Notes: generated from the letters alone by a model not told the origin. A stretch of DNA of 64,000 nt from Inhella inkyongensis (GCF_005952805.1 NZ_CP040709.1:2480001-2544000), one strand, 5' to 3'; shown: positions 8,018 to 17,766, numbered from the stretch's first letter. Numbers and translations: made by a program.

Positions 8018-10699
8018 ATGCTGACCGACGACGAGCTGGCCGAGCTGTTTGACCGGCTCGCTATGCCAGCGGCTGGTCGCGAGTACATCCGGCGGGTCCG
8101 TGCGGAACCGCCATCGCGCGCAACCAGCACCAACAAGTGCTCAGGCAAGCTGCGCTACACACCGCTCAAGATGCCCTTCGTGGTGGAAGCAGAGGCCGAG
8201 AGCACTGAGTACGTGACCCTCGTCGACATGGACCACGACGAGACCACGCTGGAGTTCTACGGTCAGCCCCCAAAACTGAAGATCTTCTACCTGCTTCCGG
8301 ACGGACGTCGCAAGACATCGGTCTACACGACGCCAGACTACCTGCGCATCACGGCGGATTGCTTCGAGTTCATAGAGTGCAAGCGTGAAGAAGAACTGCA
8401 GCGCTTGGCCCAAAAGATGCCAGGGCGCTACCAGCAGGAGGCTGACGGCACGTGGCGGTCTCGACCTGCCGAAGCTGCTGCGCAAGCCCTCGGCTGCTCG
8501 TTCAAGGTCCGATCCAGCGCACAAAACAACTGGGCTCGCCACGAGAACCTCGAACTGCTCAAGGACTACTTCCTGCAGCAGCCCTCCTCCACCAGGTGCG
8601 CGGCCACTGCTGAGCTGCTGGACCGACTCGCCGGGCAGTGCCGCCTGTGCCTCTTCGACCTAATTCATCTGGAGCCAGCAATTCCGGCGGACGCCATCTA
8701 CTTGGCCATCGCGCGCCGGCAGGTCTTCTTCCCAATCGACACCCAGCGGCTCACTGACCAAGAGCGTGCGTACGTCTACCGCGACGAGACGGCCTTCACA
8801 GCATTTCAGTCATTCCTTCCCTGCGCCACGCCGGCGACCGCCCTGCCAGCCCTTGCAGTAGAGCTCGTGCCCGAGACCAAGTTCCTGTGGGACGGGGTGC
8901 CATGGAAGATCGTCAACGCTGGAGAGACCAGGTTCACCGTCCGATGCCTCGACACCAAGGCACGAGATCAACTGGGAGAACTCTCGCCCACAGAATTTGA
9001 CGCACTGGTTCGGGCAAGGAAGATCTTCGTTGTGTCCGCGAACGAGTTGCTTGAAGCCGTGGACCTTGGTGTCGAGCTTCTGAAGAACGCATCGAAGAGC
9101 GAACTGCAGGAGGGCATCTGGAGGCTTGAGGTCCTAGAGGGCCGAGCCAACATCGAGAACAACCCGCTGGCAAAGCGAAGTACGCGGGCCGTCAAGTACT
9201 GGAAGGCGGCCTTCCGTGAGGCCGAAGCGCTCTACGGCAATGGACTTGCCGGCCTGATCCCGCGACGCAGCGGCAACCGGACGCCAAAGGCATCACACAG
9301 AGCGCTCACGCTGGCGGAGGAGCACATCCACGCCAACTTCGCAACGATCCGGGCGAAGAACCGCATCACGGTCTGGGGTCACTACTGCTTAGCCGCCTCT
9401 GCAGAAGGTGCTCCGCCAGTGTCGTACGAGTGGTTCTGCCGCATGGTGAAGAAGCATTCGGGCCATGCTCAAACGGCAGCTCGGCTTGGGGAGAAGGCGG
9501 CATATGACGAAGAGCCCCACTACCTACAACTGGAATGGACGACACCCAGGCATGGCGTTCGCCCCTGGCACATCGGGCACATCGACCACACACCCATACC
9601 GCTGAAGTTTGTCCACAGCGAGCTGGGCAAGATCGTCGACACGATCTGGCTCACGATCTTGATTGACGGCAACACCCGGAAGGTTCTTGCCTACTACTTG
9701 AGCTTCGACGAACCCAGCTATCGGTCTTGCATGATGGTCATGCGGGACTGCGTCCGACGTCACGGACGCGTCCATCAAAAGCTAGTCGTGGACCAGGGCT
9801 CAGAGTTCAAGGGCGTCTACTTTGAAAAGCTAGTGGCCTCGCTCGGCATCGACAAGCGCGAACGCCGCGCCGGAAAACCCCGAGAGGGCAGTGTCTGCGA
9901 GCGCATCTTCAACACCTCCCAAGAGCAGTTCATCAAGCGGCTGATGGGCAGCACAGAGGTGGTGGAGAACTACTTTAGGCGCGTGAGCCCCGAGGTCGAG
10001 CCCACCCGACACGCGGTCTGGACGATGGATCGATTTGACGAGGGGTTCCAGGCGTATCTGGATGAGGTCTACCACGTCAACCATCACACCGGCCTGGACA
10101 TGTCGCCAAACGAGGCCTGGGCACTGGGCCTCAGATCCCACGGGCAGCGCAAGCACCGCGTCATCCCGTACGACGAGAAGTTCCTGATGGAGAGTTGCCC
10201 CGAAGTGCACAGGGGCCATGCCAAGGTCTGCCCGGCGGGCATCAAGGTGAACTACCGCTGGTTCAGAAGCCCAGTTTTCAATCAACCTGGCGTCCAGGGC
10301 ACATCCGTCCGTGCTCGATACGACCCCTTCAACTGCGGCGTCGCCTATGCGTGTGTCAATGGCTCCTGGCATGCATGCTATTCAGAGCACTTCGCCGTCT
10401 TCTCGATGCTGACGGAGCGTGCTGTTCAGCGAGCCACGGAACAGATCAGGCTAACTGACCGGATCAGCGGACGAAAAGCGCGGCTGAATGCCGCGCGAAT
10501 TGCCGCCTTCCTCTCAGAAAGAGAACTTGAGGAAGACGTCGCGCGACAAGCCCGCAACGATTTGGAGGCTCAAAACCACAGGGCAAAGCTGACCGATTCG
10601 CGGCAGCAGACACCTCCGGCTCCAAAGCCTGGCCCTGTGCCAGCACCTGATTGCAAGTCGACCTCTGCCTTTCAACCCCGCATCCTGGAGGACCTATGA
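8018..10699 (+). CDS. tnsAB: Natural TnsA-TnsB fusion transposase
   Basis: The product is 893 residues from the ATG at 8018, preceded by GAGGTGG; an upstream TTG at 7925 would add 31 basic residues unlike TnsA. The N-terminal ~230 residues match TnsA endonuclease: AESTEY (E61), LEFYGQP, TTPDYL (D107) and IECK (E120, K122) form a PD-(D/E)xK site that would make the 5' cuts. The rest is a TnsB/Mu-type DDE integrase: HIDHTP (D523), VDQGSEF (D592) and SVCERIFNT (E628), a D-D35-E arrangement, plus a C-terminal barrel and a charged tail expected to contact TnsC. Tn7 encodes these as two proteins; fusions are known in some Tn7-like and CAST elements. It overlaps tnsC by ATGA. Confidence 0.88.
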   Translation: MLTDDELAELFDRLAMPAAGREYIRRVRAEPPSRATSTNKCSGKLRYTPLKMPFVVEAEAESTEYVTLVDMDHDETTLEFYGQPPKLKIFYLLPDGRRKTSVYTTPDYLRITADCFEFIECKREEELQRLAQKMPGRYQQEADGTWRSRPAEAAAQALGCSFKVRSSAQNNWARHENLELLKDYFLQQPSSTRCAATAELLDRLAGQCRLCLFDLIHLEPAIPADAIYLAIARRQVFFPIDTQRLTDQERAYVYRDETAFTAFQSFLPCATPATALPALAVELVPETKFLWDGVPWKIVNAGETRFTVRCLDTKARDQLGELSPTEFDALVRARKIFVVSANELLEAVDLGVELLKNASKSELQEGIWRLEVLEGRANIENNPLAKRSTRAVKYWKAAFREAEALYGNGLAGLIPRRSGNRTPKASHRALTLAEEHIHANFATIRAKNRITVWGHYCLAASAEGAPPVSYEWFCRMVKKHSGHAQTAARLGEKAAYDEEPHYLQLEWTTPRHGVRPWHIGHIDHTPIPLKFVHSELGKIVDTIWLTILIDGNTRKVLAYYLSFDEPSYRSCMMVMRDCVRRHGRVHQKLVVDQGSEFKGVYFEKLVASLGIDKRERRAGKPREGSVCERIFNTSQEQFIKRLMGSTEVVENYFRRVSPEVEPTRHAVWTMDRFDEGFQAYLDEVYHVNHHTGLDMSPNEAWALGLRSHGQRKHRVIPYDEKFLMESCPEVHRGHAKVCPAGIKVNYRWFRSPVFNQPGVQGTSVRARYDPFNCGVAYACVNGSWHACYSEHFAVFSMLTERAVQRATEQIRLTDRISGRKARLNAARIAAFLSERELEEDVARQARNDLEAQNHRAKLTDSRQQTPPAPKPGPVPAPDCKSTSAFQPRILEDL

Positions 10700-11877
10700 A
10701 CGACTCCCACCTCGACCCCCGGATCAATAGGTTTCGCGAAAAGATCGTCAAGCACGACCAGCTGGAGGATGTTCTGGATCACGTCATTCGCCTCGTCACG
10801 AGCCCCAGACCGGAAACCGTTGCTGCACTCGTGGGCCCAAGTGGGGTGGGGAAGAGCACCATCATTCGGGCCGTGCAGCGGCATCTTTGTGCCTTGCACG
10901 CCGAGCGCATGGAGCGGGACCCAGGCTTTTTGCCATATCTGTCATTCAAGGCCACGTCTCCGCTGGACGGTAACTTCAGCTGGGGCGACTTCTTCACCCG
11001 AGCCCTTGTAAAGGCCAACGAGGCGCTGGTTCGGAAGAAGTTCATCCCCCAAATGCAGGTGGAACTCGACGGATCCACGGTGAACTCGGCACGGGGCCTT
11101 ATCCCCCAGGAGCTCAGGCGAAGCTTCGAAAGCTTGATCGAAAGTCGTGACGTTCAGGTCATGATCATTGAAGAGGCCAGCGCCCTACTACGCATCAAGA
11201 AGAGCGGCATACCCATCTTGCAGTTCGAGGTGCTGAAATCACTTGCAGTGCAGCTCCGGAAGCCAATCCTTTTGATCGGCGCCTACGACCTCCTCGGTAT
11301 CCTGGATGGCGGAGGCCAGCTACTGCGGCGGTCGGACGTCGTCCATTTCCCGCGCTACAAGCTCGATGCTGGCGCATCCTTGATGACAGGTGCCCAAGGC
11401 CAGGCGCCGCAGGCATTCGTCAACGTTCTGCATACGTTTCTCGAAGCCATTCCTATCGAGAAGGAGGCAGATCTCATTCAGCATGCCGACTACTTCTTGG
11501 CACGGTCAGTAGGTTGCGTGGGCGTCCTCAAAGACTGGCTGGACCGAGCCCTCGTTTCTGTCCTCTCAAAGCCGGGGGCACCGGTCTTGACGAGAGCTGC
11601 CATCAAGGAGGCGGCGCTTCTGAACGGCACTGTTCTGCAACTCACTGAAGAAGCGAAAGCTGGGGAAGCCCGCTTGCTGCAGTGCTCGGACGACGAGCTC
11701 GCGAGGCAGCTCGGCCTCGACAGCATGCCCGCACTTGACGCGCCCTTTCCGCCCCAAACTACCGAGGAGAAAGAGAAGCCCCAAAAGCGTGGCAAATCGA
11801 GCAAGGTCGGCAACCGGGGACCAAGTCGAGATGCAGTGCGTACAGCCTCCGACCCGGCCCCGTCAACGTCCGCGTGA
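10696..11877 (+). CDS. tnsC: TnsC/TniB-type AAA+ transposition regulator
   Basis: The product is 393 residues. The ATG at 10696 overlaps the tnsAB stop (ATGA) and has GGAGG just upstream, so the longer upstream frame is ignored. Walker A is GPSGVGKS (residues 47-54) and the Walker B-like strand is VMIIEEASAL (E159-E160). The length and sequence fit the MuB/TnsC/TniB family, which forms ATP-dependent filaments on target DNA, receives the target choice from TniQ/TnsD and activates TnsA/TnsB. The C-terminal ~40 residues are lysine-rich (EEKEKPQKRGKSSK) and probably contact DNA or a partner. Confidence 0.87.
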   Translation: MNDSHLDPRINRFREKIVKHDQLEDVLDHVIRLVTSPRPETVAALVGPSGVGKSTIIRAVQRHLCALHAERMERDPGFLPYLSFKATSPLDGNFSWGDFFTRALVKANEALVRKKFIPQMQVELDGSTVNSARGLIPQELRRSFESLIESRDVQVMIIEEASALLRIKKSGIPILQFEVLKSLAVQLRKPILLIGAYDLLGILDGGGQLLRRSDVVHFPRYKLDAGASLMTGAQGQAPQAFVNVLHTFLEAIPIEKEADLIQHADYFLARSVGCVGVLKDWLDRALVSVLSKPGAPVLTRAAIKEAALLNGTVLQLTEEAKAGEARLLQCSDDELARQLGLDSMPALDAPFPPQTTEEKEKPQKRGKSSKVGNRGPSRDAVRTASDPAPSTSA

Positions 11878-11890
11878 GGGGAGCGCTGCC

Positions 11891-13297
11891 GTGAGAAATT
11901 GTCCCGATCTCTTTGAGGCTGATGAAGCACAGGATCTTCCGCCAAGAAGCGCGTTGTACCGCCTTGAGCCCGCCGATGCGGGAACCGCGTTGCACGAATC
12001 CTTGCTGAGCTACCTGCATCGACTTGCGGCGAGACACTGCCTCCGCGTCCGCGACTTGATGACAGAGTTCGTGTTGCCGCGCACCGGAATTTGTGAAGTC
12101 AGCTGCGGTCATCGTTTCTCCACAGACTACGCCAAAACGATCAACGGCTTCGGCAAGTACGCGATCGAGGTCTCTGCCGCCCTCAACGCGCTGACGGGGC
12201 GTGATGATCTGCAACGCTGCACGTTCATTCCCTGGCGAGACCTGCTCGACCCAAAAGGCGGAGGGCTGCTGGAGCATTCGATGCGCTGGTGCCCGAGTTG
12301 CCTGGCACAGAACATCGACCGCTCAGAACCGTGCGTGTATCCGCTTCTGTGGTCCTGTCGGAGCGTCAGTCACTGCCCCGTGCACGCCTCGGCCCTTGTG
12401 AACGAGTGCTTGCGTTGCGGCCGCCTCCAGCGAGTCCTTTCGGATAGCAACGCCTACGGAAGATGTTGGGCGTGCAGCGGAAGCCTCGGAGCACGCACCG
12501 GCCTGTGGGAAGAGTCAGAGCCGACGCCGCGACAGCTCTTCGATGCCGATGCCGTCTCCAAGATGATCGCGACGGGGGCCGTGGCCCCCGAGTTTGCGAC
12601 TATCGGCCGCTTCTCTCAGAACCTTCAACAGCTCTGCGAACTGCACGGTTGCAAGTCAGGGGCCGAGTTCGCACGACGCCTCCACATGGACTTTGACACC
12701 ATGCGCGACTGGCTGGCTCGGGGTATGCGGCCAACACTCACCAGCTTCCTGGAGGTCGCGTTTCGACTGAACCTCGATCCAGTTCACCTCTTGTCCGAGC
12801 CGCCGTCGACCAGCCCACCATCCTTACGGACCGGCGCAACGCCGAGAACTCGGAAGTTCCACCGGCTGTCCCGGGAGGACATGGACCGACTGATGGCTGA
12901 AATGGCCGCCTCGCTGGATGTGTCGGATCGCTATTTGGACGCAACCGACCTTGCCGGGAAGTTCGGGACCAGCGTGGCCTACATCCGATATCAGTGTGGC
13001 GACCTTTACAGGGCGTTCGCTGCTCATCGAACCGAGGTCATGGCCGACCTCAGTCGAAAGCGACTAGACGCTCTCCTGCACCAGACTGAGAGCGTTGTTC
13101 GCGCCCTCGTCACCCAAAACACGGTGCCGACGCGCCGAGGGATCTACCGTGCTCTTGAGGCCGAAGGTATCACGATGAAGGACCCGCGCATTCGCAAGAA
13201 AGCCTTCGAGACAGCAGCTGCGATTCGGCAGACAGCGAGGCCTGCGGACCTGAAAACAACGTCTTCCGCCGCCCAGCCCCTGGGGACTATTGGTTGA
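11891..13297 (+). CDS. tniQ: TniQ/TnsD-family target-selection protein
   Basis: The product is 468 residues from GTG 11891, with GAGGGGAG 7 nt upstream and 13 bp after the tnsC stop; an upstream ATG at 11831 lacks this. The start of the domain (ALYRLEPADAGTALHESLLS, then YLHRLAARH) is typical TniQ. Zinc-ribbon cysteines follow: WCPSC (C134, C137), CPVHASALVNECLRCG and RCWACSG. A later HTH-like stretch (DTMRDWLARGMRPTLTSFLE) and a C-terminal helical region resemble the DNA-binding part of TnsD-like proteins. It should choose the target and recruit TnsC. The length is nearer TnsD (about 500) than the minimal TniQ of CRISPR-guided elements, supporting DNA-sequence rather than RNA targeting; this is inference. 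Confidence 0.85.
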   Translation: MRNCPDLFEADEAQDLPPRSALYRLEPADAGTALHESLLSYLHRLAARHCLRVRDLMTEFVLPRTGICEVSCGHRFSTDYAKTINGFGKYAIEVSAALNALTGRDDLQRCTFIPWRDLLDPKGGGLLEHSMRWCPSCLAQNIDRSEPCVYPLLWSCRSVSHCPVHASALVNECLRCGRLQRVLSDSNAYGRCWACSGSLGARTGLWEESEPTPRQLFDADAVSKMIATGAVAPEFATIGRFSQNLQQLCELHGCKSGAEFARRLHMDFDTMRDWLARGMRPTLTSFLEVAFRLNLDPVHLLSEPPSTSPPSLRTGATPRTRKFHRLSREDMDRLMAEMAASLDVSDRYLDATDLAGKFGTSVAYIRYQCGDLYRAFAAHRTEVMADLSRKRLDALLHQTESVVRALVTQNTVPTRRGIYRALEAEGITMKDPRIRKKAFETAAAIRQTARPADLKTTSSAAQPLGTIG

Positions 13298-13788
13298 CGG
13301 GTCTGCGCCGATTGACTCAAGAAGGCGGCACTCACCGAGCGACGCTCTGTTTTCGGGACAAAGAGCCGCTTGAGCGCACTCAAGGCCACGAGTCTGTTTG
13401 TGGACTCCGGGCTCATCAGTTGCGCGTCCTGGTGATGATCGGATCAGTCTGGGTGCTGTCGTTCGTCGTCAATGCTACGAGTGGCGGCTTTGACCGGCAT
13501 CGGTCATTGCTCACGAAGGCGCCGACCGGCCGTTGTTCACGCATCGCCGATCATTCACAGGCGGAAGCGGTGCGTGGACGGCTGCTATTGGCGGAGCCGA
13601 CTTGCTCAATTCGACGCAACGAGGACGCGCGCGGCTAGGAAAAGCGCCCGTCGGTCAAGCCCCAAACCGTTGACGCACCGAAAGCTCTTCTACCCTTCTG
13701 ACCGCTGGCAGTCTTCAAGGATTTGGCTGGCCGCTGACGTCTAGTACGCTGGCGAGAACGACTGTTGATTCATAGGTAAGGACAAGAC
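13298..13788 (+). other. Intergenic region with short degenerate repeats
   Basis: About 490 bp between tniQ and the nSTAND gene, with no credible gene. Three related motifs occur in direct orientation: CGGTCATTGCTCACG (13501-13515), GGCCGTTGTTCACG (13528-13541) and CCGATCATTCACAG (13547-13560). They may be transposase sites left from an internal end or a widespread intergenic repeat. TAAGGA precedes the GTG start at 13789. Confidence 0.5.
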
Positions 13789-16700
13789 GTGAGCAACAAG
13801 AATGCCAAAGCGCCAAGCATGAGGAAAGCCGGCTCCGGCAGTCATTCGATGACCGGTTATGAGTATCAGATCGACGTCTCCGTCTGGTTGGCGCTTGACC
13901 TGGTGCTGTCGAGTGAGTTCGCAAAGGAGGTTGTCCTCGAGCCGGCCTCAGAGGAGGACATCGAAGCAGATCTTGCCGAAACCGAGCCTGGGCGTGTGGT
14001 GACGACCGCCATGGTCGAACAGTACCGACTAATAGTTCAGGCAAAGCTCCGCAGCGGCGACGCTTGGTCTGTCGCTGGGGTGAAAGGGCTGCTCGAGCAC
14101 GGAACAAACCGTCCTTCGGCCGCGAGCCGCTTGGCGGATCCGCGAAATCGATACCTACTGGTGACCTCCGCTGCTGTGAATGGAGGCGCCCGCGGCTTAC
14201 AGGTTCGCAGCGCGGGGCTTTGGCCAAAGGCCATCGATATGGCCGTCTCCATCAAGGATGCGATGCCCGCGGGTTCAGCTGGGCGGGTGGCAATCGTCGG
14301 GAACCAGGATTTCGAGCGGCTCGAGCGCGACATCAAGGCCTTACTCTCGGAGAAGCTACGCGTGCCGAACGCGAAATTGGAAGAGTGCCGCCGGAAGCTC
14401 CGGGACGAAGCCCGGGCCCGCATGGGTGGGGCGGGTGGCGGTCGCTGGACGCGCGCGGAGCTTGAGGAAGTCATCCGTGCTCACGACGGCTACATCGCCA
14501 GTTCTCCTGAGCTCGAGCACTACATAAAGCCAATCAACTGGGGAGAGATCAAAGCGGCAATGCTCGAGCGCAATGCGGCGTTGATCATTGGCCAGTCGGG
14601 CACCGGAAAAACCATGGCCACACTGAAGCTCTACGACGAGCTTCGCAAGGACATTCCAGGGCTTACAAGGGTTCCCATCAAGTTCGGACCTGAACAGATC
14701 AGGGACGACAGGACGCCACCGCCAGTTTTGTATGACATCGAGGACCCATGGGGGCGCTACGACTTCGATCCAAGAAGTCGCCCATGGAACGATCAGCTCG
14801 CCCAGCACTTCGCGCACGCCCGGCCCGATCGGCTGGTCGTTGCAACCTCGCGTTTGGACGTCGCCAGAAGCTCCGGCGCGCTACAAACGGTCAAGCGTTG
14901 GGAAGTGAGCCTTGAGGCCGAGCATTACGGCGTGCGCGAGCGTCAACGCCTCTACCGTACCCGCATCAGCAATCTGCCGCGCAACGTCCAGACGCTGGTT
15001 AAAGAAAACGAGGCGGTCGTGCTGGCTGAGCTTGCAACGCCGCTCGAAATCCAGAAGTTCTTCGACGCGATGGCCACACCTGCGGACAGGGAAAGGCGCT
15101 CAGACTCCCAGTTGATCACCGACGCAATTCAGCGCGCCCACCAGGACTCCATTGAACGGACGGTGGTAGACCAAATTGAGGAGCGCGAAGATGTCCGCGC
15201 CGCAGCCGTGCTATGGGGGCTGCTGAAGGCCAATGACAAGGTGGCGCTACAGCTATTGCGCCAGATCGACGGTGCACTTGCCGACGCGCACGAAGCCTTT
15301 GAAAAGGGAGCGATGCCGCTGGTCAATTTCTTCGTCGCTGCGCGGAACCTGCGCCAGTCCGAGGGCACGGTGTCTTACTATCATCCGCGGGTTGAGGCCG
15401 GGATTGAACAGGCGCTGAAGAGGGCGGAGAACGTTACGGTCAAGTCGCTGCGGCTTTTGATTGAGACGCTCTCTTCGTCGAATGGACCCGACGAGTCGTG
15501 GGGCATTGCCGCGTCGGCCAGGTTGCTCTATGCACTGGATAGGACGCCAGAGCTGCGGCCCAAGCCCTCGTCTGAGGTTCAGGCAAAGATTGATACGTGG
15601 CTGGTCGGCGCGGTCTGCGAGGGTGGCAAGGAGTTCGAACGGAACCTCAGACTTGCTGAGGCAGTCGGATCCAGCACCTGCAATATCGCGGAGGTGGCAC
15701 GCTTTCTTCTGCACCGGCCCGACCGAAGTTTTGGGGGGCACATGACCTGGGGAGAACCCAGCCACCCGGAGGCCTGGTATGAACGTATGCGGGCAGACGC
15801 CTCGGTCAGGATGGTCGTTGAGACTTTCATCCGTGACATGCTACCCCATGGCCGCGATGACTTCCGCGCAGACTTCGTGGCGGCGATCGAGCGCGTGGCC
15901 CCTAACTTGACGCCTGCGTTCCTTGATGCAGCCTCTACGGCGGTGTACTTCGGGTACATCAGCTCGGAGGACGCCATTTCGACAGGCGCGCTGAGGGATC
16001 TTCAGGGGTTCGAGGCGATTGTGGACCTAGCTGTGGCAGAGCTCACCCCGAGCGAGGCAGAGCTGCGGCGGGCTGAGGAGTTTTCGCTCGGTGTCAAGAA
16101 CAAGGAGTTCAACGAGGACTACGTCCAGTACTACTCTGACGATGACAGCGGCTGGACTGCCGGCGAGTTTCTTTCTAGCTACATCGACAAGGTACGTGCA
16201 ACATCGGGGTACCAACTTCTACTTAAGCACCGACATCGCGATCAACTGCTTCCGCGCTGGCTGAATCGCCTTGCTGGGGACGTGCCGGTGCCCGCCGACG
16301 AGCTGAGGGACGTTTATCGGGTCGCACGCCACGGAGACGGCGAGGGCACACTTTGGATCGTCTTGACCAAACATTGGCTACCGGAGGTCGAACAGGATCT
16401 TGTGGATCTGGTATTCACAGGCCATCAAGACCCCGGTGTTCGGATCAGCGCACTAACTTGCTTGGTTGAAAACGCGGCTGCTCGCTTTCCTGGCGTGATT
16501 GACCAGTTGGTCCGGGAGAGCAAAGAGGCCCGATTGGTCGAGATTGCGGTGGAACTTGGCGACCTGCGCGACCGGCGCGATGTCTCCGAGAAGCTTCACA
16601 AGGAAAGCGCAGCGCCCTGGACTGCTCCATCGCTCTTGAGCCCGTTCGACGAAGTCAGCGAGGCCGCCTATGCGCTCGAGAAGAAGCAAGTGCCGGTTCT

Positions 16701-17766
16701 CTCCACCGAAGCGCAGTCCTTGGTCGGTCGAATCAGCTCGTCCAGCGAGGAGGTGCGAGTTTTCCGGATGAAGCTAGACAAGTACATGCCAGTCGGCTCT
16801 GCGGAAGACGCCCGGTGGCTCCTGGCGCATTCTGATGACGAAAAGGCCGCAGAGCTCGCGATTGACTTCGCCATTCGACACAGCATGGCTGAGGATGTTC
16901 AGGCTAGCCTATCCCATCGGTTCGCAGACGTAGTGGCGCCAGCATTGATTGCTGTGGCTACGCCACTGCCGGCTCCGCTGCCACCATCGATACTTGCTCT
17001 TGCCGAGAACAAGGGCAGCCGCGTTTGTCAAACCCTGGTAGCCTTGCTCGACGCGAAGCCGCATCCAGATCATCGCGCTACGCTCTTGCGGCTTGCCAAG
17101 AACGGGTGGTCCACTCGATCAGCCTACTACGGCGAGGAGGAGCACCTCCCGATCGCGCAGGCCGCCATTGAAGCGCTGGGCAAACTGGGCGCACTCAACG
17201 CAGCGACTGCCGATGACGTGTACAGCCTGGCCATTGACACCCGCGACTTGGATCTTCGTTACGCCATCTTCGTCTTGCTGGTCAACCAGGCGGAGGAGCG
17301 CTTCCAAGAGGCACTGATGGACATCGCGCTTAGTCCTGGCGACAAGTGGATTCGGCAGCAGGCAGCGCACGCTTTGATGGTCGCGCACGAGCACATCGCG
17401 CCTTCGGTTCTGCAGCGCATCACGCCGAAGGTCTTGACTGGCAAGATTCCGCGCGTCGCGTCAAGGCTGCTGCTGTTGCTGGCTTACGCGGGCGACACGG
17501 ATGCAATGCTCAAGGCCGCCGAGACACTCTCAACCTTTTCGAGCCGGCGCGTGCTGTTGCTCCTCGCCATCAAGGTGCTTCGGGAGCGGGACCAGCAGTT
17601 GGCAGAACGCGTCGGACGGATGCTGCCTCCCGGCAGTGTGGGGGTTTCCTGGGCGTTGGCCGGGAGCGAGGGCAAGCTGCGCGATACCGCGCTGGATGAC
17701 CTGGGCGACCCGGCTTGTGTCGACCAGGTGCTCCAGTTCATGCAGCCTAAGAACAAGGAAGAGTGA
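13789..17766 (+). CDS. Nuclease-nSTAND NTPase-HEAT-like protein, probable anti-phage effector
   Basis: The product is 1325 residues, starting at GTG 13789 after TAAGGA. The N-terminus (GYEYQIDVSVWLALDL, acidic E51/D57/D61, then LIVQAK with Q84 and K86) resembles the Cap4/DUF4297 restriction-endonuclease fold. The NTPase core has GQSGTGKT (268-275), VLYDIEDPWG (313-322) and VVATSR (350-355); the EDPxG signature is typical of nSTAND3 domains. The C-terminal half is a long all-helical array with HEAT-like units (for example around DPGVRISALTCLVE), the likely sensor. Such proteins recognise phage products and then activate the nuclease. The plan is like Avs proteins, but assignment to a named Avs type is not supported. 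It lies behind tniQ as transposon cargo. Confidence 0.78.
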   Translation: MSNKNAKAPSMRKAGSGSHSMTGYEYQIDVSVWLALDLVLSSEFAKEVVLEPASEEDIEADLAETEPGRVVTTAMVEQYRLIVQAKLRSGDAWSVAGVKGLLEHGTNRPSAASRLADPRNRYLLVTSAAVNGGARGLQVRSAGLWPKAIDMAVSIKDAMPAGSAGRVAIVGNQDFERLERDIKALLSEKLRVPNAKLEECRRKLRDEARARMGGAGGGRWTRAELEEVIRAHDGYIASSPELEHYIKPINWGEIKAAMLERNAALIIGQSGTGKTMATLKLYDELRKDIPGLTRVPIKFGPEQIRDDRTPPPVLYDIEDPWGRYDFDPRSRPWNDQLAQHFAHARPDRLVVATSRLDVARSSGALQTVKRWEVSLEAEHYGVRERQRLYRTRISNLPRNVQTLVKENEAVVLAELATPLEIQKFFDAMATPADRERRSDSQLITDAIQRAHQDSIERTVVDQIEEREDVRAAAVLWGLLKANDKVALQLLRQIDGALADAHEAFEKGAMPLVNFFVAARNLRQSEGTVSYYHPRVEAGIEQALKRAENVTVKSLRLLIETLSSSNGPDESWGIAASARLLYALDRTPELRPKPSSEVQAKIDTWLVGAVCEGGKEFERNLRLAEAVGSSTCNIAEVARFLLHRPDRSFGGHMTWGEPSHPEAWYERMRADASVRMVVETFIRDMLPHGRDDFRADFVAAIERVAPNLTPAFLDAASTAVYFGYISSEDAISTGALRDLQGFEAIVDLAVAELTPSEAELRRAEEFSLGVKNKEFNEDYVQYYSDDDSGWTAGEFLSSYIDKVRATSGYQLLLKHRHRDQLLPRWLNRLAGDVPVPADELRDVYRVARHGDGEGTLWIVLTKHWLPEVEQDLVDLVFTGHQDPGVRISALTCLVENAAARFPGVIDQLVRESKEARLVEIAVELGDLRDRRDVSEKLHKESAAPWTAPSLLSPFDEVSEAAYALEKKQVPVLSTEAQSLVGRISSSSEEVRVFRMKLDKYMPVGSAEDARWLLAHSDDEKAAELAIDFAIRHSMAEDVQASLSHRFADVVAPALIAVATPLPAPLPPSILALAENKGSRVCQTLVALLDAKPHPDHRATLLRLAKNGWSTRSAYYGEEEHLPIAQAAIEALGKLGALNAATADDVYSLAIDTRDLDLRYAIFVLLVNQAEERFQEALMDIALSPGDKWIRQQAAHALMVAHEHIAPSVLQRITPKVLTGKIPRVASRLLLLLAYAGDTDAMLKAAETLSTFSSRRVLLLLAIKVLRERDQQLAERVGRMLPPGSVGVSWALAGSEGKLRDTALDDLGDPACVDQVLQFMQPKNKEE

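Larger units (their letters stand above)
8018..17766 (+). mobile_element. Tn7-like transposon core (TnsA-TnsB fusion, TnsC, TniQ) with probable defence cargo
   Basis: The coordinates are the minimum extent, from tnsAB through the nSTAND gene; terminal repeats and target duplication were not identified. In Tn7 the transposition genes read inward from one end with cargo behind them, which matches tnsAB-tnsC-tniQ followed by the nuclease-STAND gene. TnsB-type DDE and TnsA-type PD-(D/E)xK residues are both present, so cut-and-paste excision is expected. No CRISPR array or cas gene is seen, so targeting probably relies on the TniQ/TnsD protein. The minus-strand helicase pair to the left may or may not lie inside the same element. 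Confidence 0.7.
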
